This document shows, piece after piece, positions 4,589 through 5,125 of a stretch of 5,125 nt of DNA (its first letter is position 1; each line of letters opens with the position of its first letter). The notes under the pieces were generated by a model. That model made no database searches. It worked only from the letters and a program-made list of their open reading frames with translations, and was not told the DNA's origin. Made by a program: the position numbers and the translations under genes. The stretch lies in contig CAMKYP010000308.1 of assembly GCA_946477505.1 (NCBI GenBank), positions 1-5,125 on the forward strand. The letters run 5' to 3'. Source of the stretch: an uncultured Dechloromonas sp. (GTDB lineage: Bacteria > Pseudomonadota > Gammaproteobacteria > Burkholderiales > Rhodocyclaceae).

Positions 4589-5125
4589 ATGAAGCCCGTT
4601 CGCACTCGTTTCGCCCCAAGCCCCACCGGCTACCTGCACATTGGGGGCGCCCGCACCGCCCTCTTCTCATGGGCTTATGCCCGCCGTCACGGCGGCACCT
4701 TCGTACTGCGCATCGAAGACACCGATGTCGCCCGCTCGACGCCCGAAGCCGTGCAAGCCATCCTCGACGGCATGTCCTGGCTGGAGCTGACGCACGACGA
4801 CGGCCCTTACTACCAGATGCAGCGCATGGATCGCTATAAGGCCGTGATCCAAGAAATGCTCGCCAAGGGCCATGCTTACTATTGCTATACCAGCAAGGAA
4901 GAGCTGGATGCCCTGCGCGCCGAGCAGGAAGCCCAGAAGATCAAGCCGCGGTATGACGGTCGCTGGCGTCCTGAAGATGGCAAAACCCTGCCCACCCCGC
5001 CGGCCGACGTGCCGCCGGTTGTCCGCTTCAAGAACCCGAAGGGCGGCGTGGTGGCCTGGGACGACGCCGTCAAGGGCCGCATCGAGATCAGCAACGACGA
5101 ACTCGACGACCTGATCATTGCCCGC
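4589..5125 (+). CDS. gltX: Glutamyl-tRNA synthetase, N-terminal part (runs off the window)
   Basis: The first 179 codons of a class I aminoacyl-tRNA synthetase that charges tRNA-Glu with glutamate using ATP in the cytoplasm. The opening MKPVRTRFAPSPTGYLHIGGARTAL carries the HIGH-type signature (HIGG, residues 17-20) of the Rossmann catalytic fold. It is followed by RIEDTD (41-46), the GMSWLELTHDDGPYYQMQRMDRY region (61-83), YYCY near the cysteine of the zinc-associated insertion (96-99), and the RYDGRWR and PVVRFKNPKGG parts typical of proteobacterial bacterial-type GluRS. The KMSKS motif lies beyond the window. The usual length is about 465-490 residues. No stop or frameshift occurs up to the edge. 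The ribosome site is weak (only GGA near the ATG), but the start matches the family's conserved beginning. It is a chromosomal housekeeping gene outside the element. Confidence 0.97.
   Translation, partial: MKPVRTRFAPSPTGYLHIGGARTALFSWAYARRHGGTFVLRIEDTDVARSTPEAVQAILDGMSWLELTHDDGPYYQMQRMDRYKAVIQEMLAKGHAYYCYTSKEELDALRAEQEAQKIKPRYDGRWRPEDGKTLPTPPADVPPVVRFKNPKGGVVAWDDAVKGRIEISNDELDDLIIAR

Overview
The window is the junction between a chromosomal housekeeping locus on the right and one end of an integrated mobile element (an integrative/conjugative element or genomic island) on the left. The partial gltX at the right edge is proteobacterial in type and most like betaproteobacterial glutamyl-tRNA synthetases. 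Together with the fairly high GC content this suggests a betaproteobacterium, perhaps Rhodocyclales or Burkholderiales. The assignment rests on remembered family resemblance, not a search.

Right side (about 4358-5125): the first 179 codons of gltX (+) stand divergently from a complete tRNA-Val(CAC) gene (-) with an encoded CCA end. A hairpin terminator lies beyond the tRNA 3' end. The tRNA 3' end faces the element, as expected for a tRNA-targeted tyrosine integrase.

Element end (about 3617-4357): a small XRE-type repressor-like gene (+) is divergent from an excisionase-like winged-helix gene (-). The 147-bp spacer between them has a near-consensus sigma70 promoter for the leftward genes and two short palindromes that could be operators. 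Between the XRE gene and the tRNA is a run of 11-bp direct repeats, candidate arm-type recombinase or excisionase sites.

Leftward operon (3850 down to 735): excisionase-like gene, tyrosine integrase with an N-terminal arm-binding domain, an OB-fold plus HD-domain protein resembling the YhaM nuclease layout, a three-helix membrane protein of unknown function and a 60-residue basic protein. Neighbouring genes overlap or lie within 12 bp, and each has a good Shine-Dalgarno site. A GC-rich hairpin follows the last gene. The layout suggests that excision, integration and three uncharacterised functions are expressed together under one repressible promoter.

Left edge (1-710): a small DUF2283 gene (-) preceded by what may be the decayed end of an upstream gene, then about 340 bp with no convincing gene.

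The least explained part is the operon tail (HD protein, membrane protein, 60-residue protein) co-transcribed with the recombination genes.
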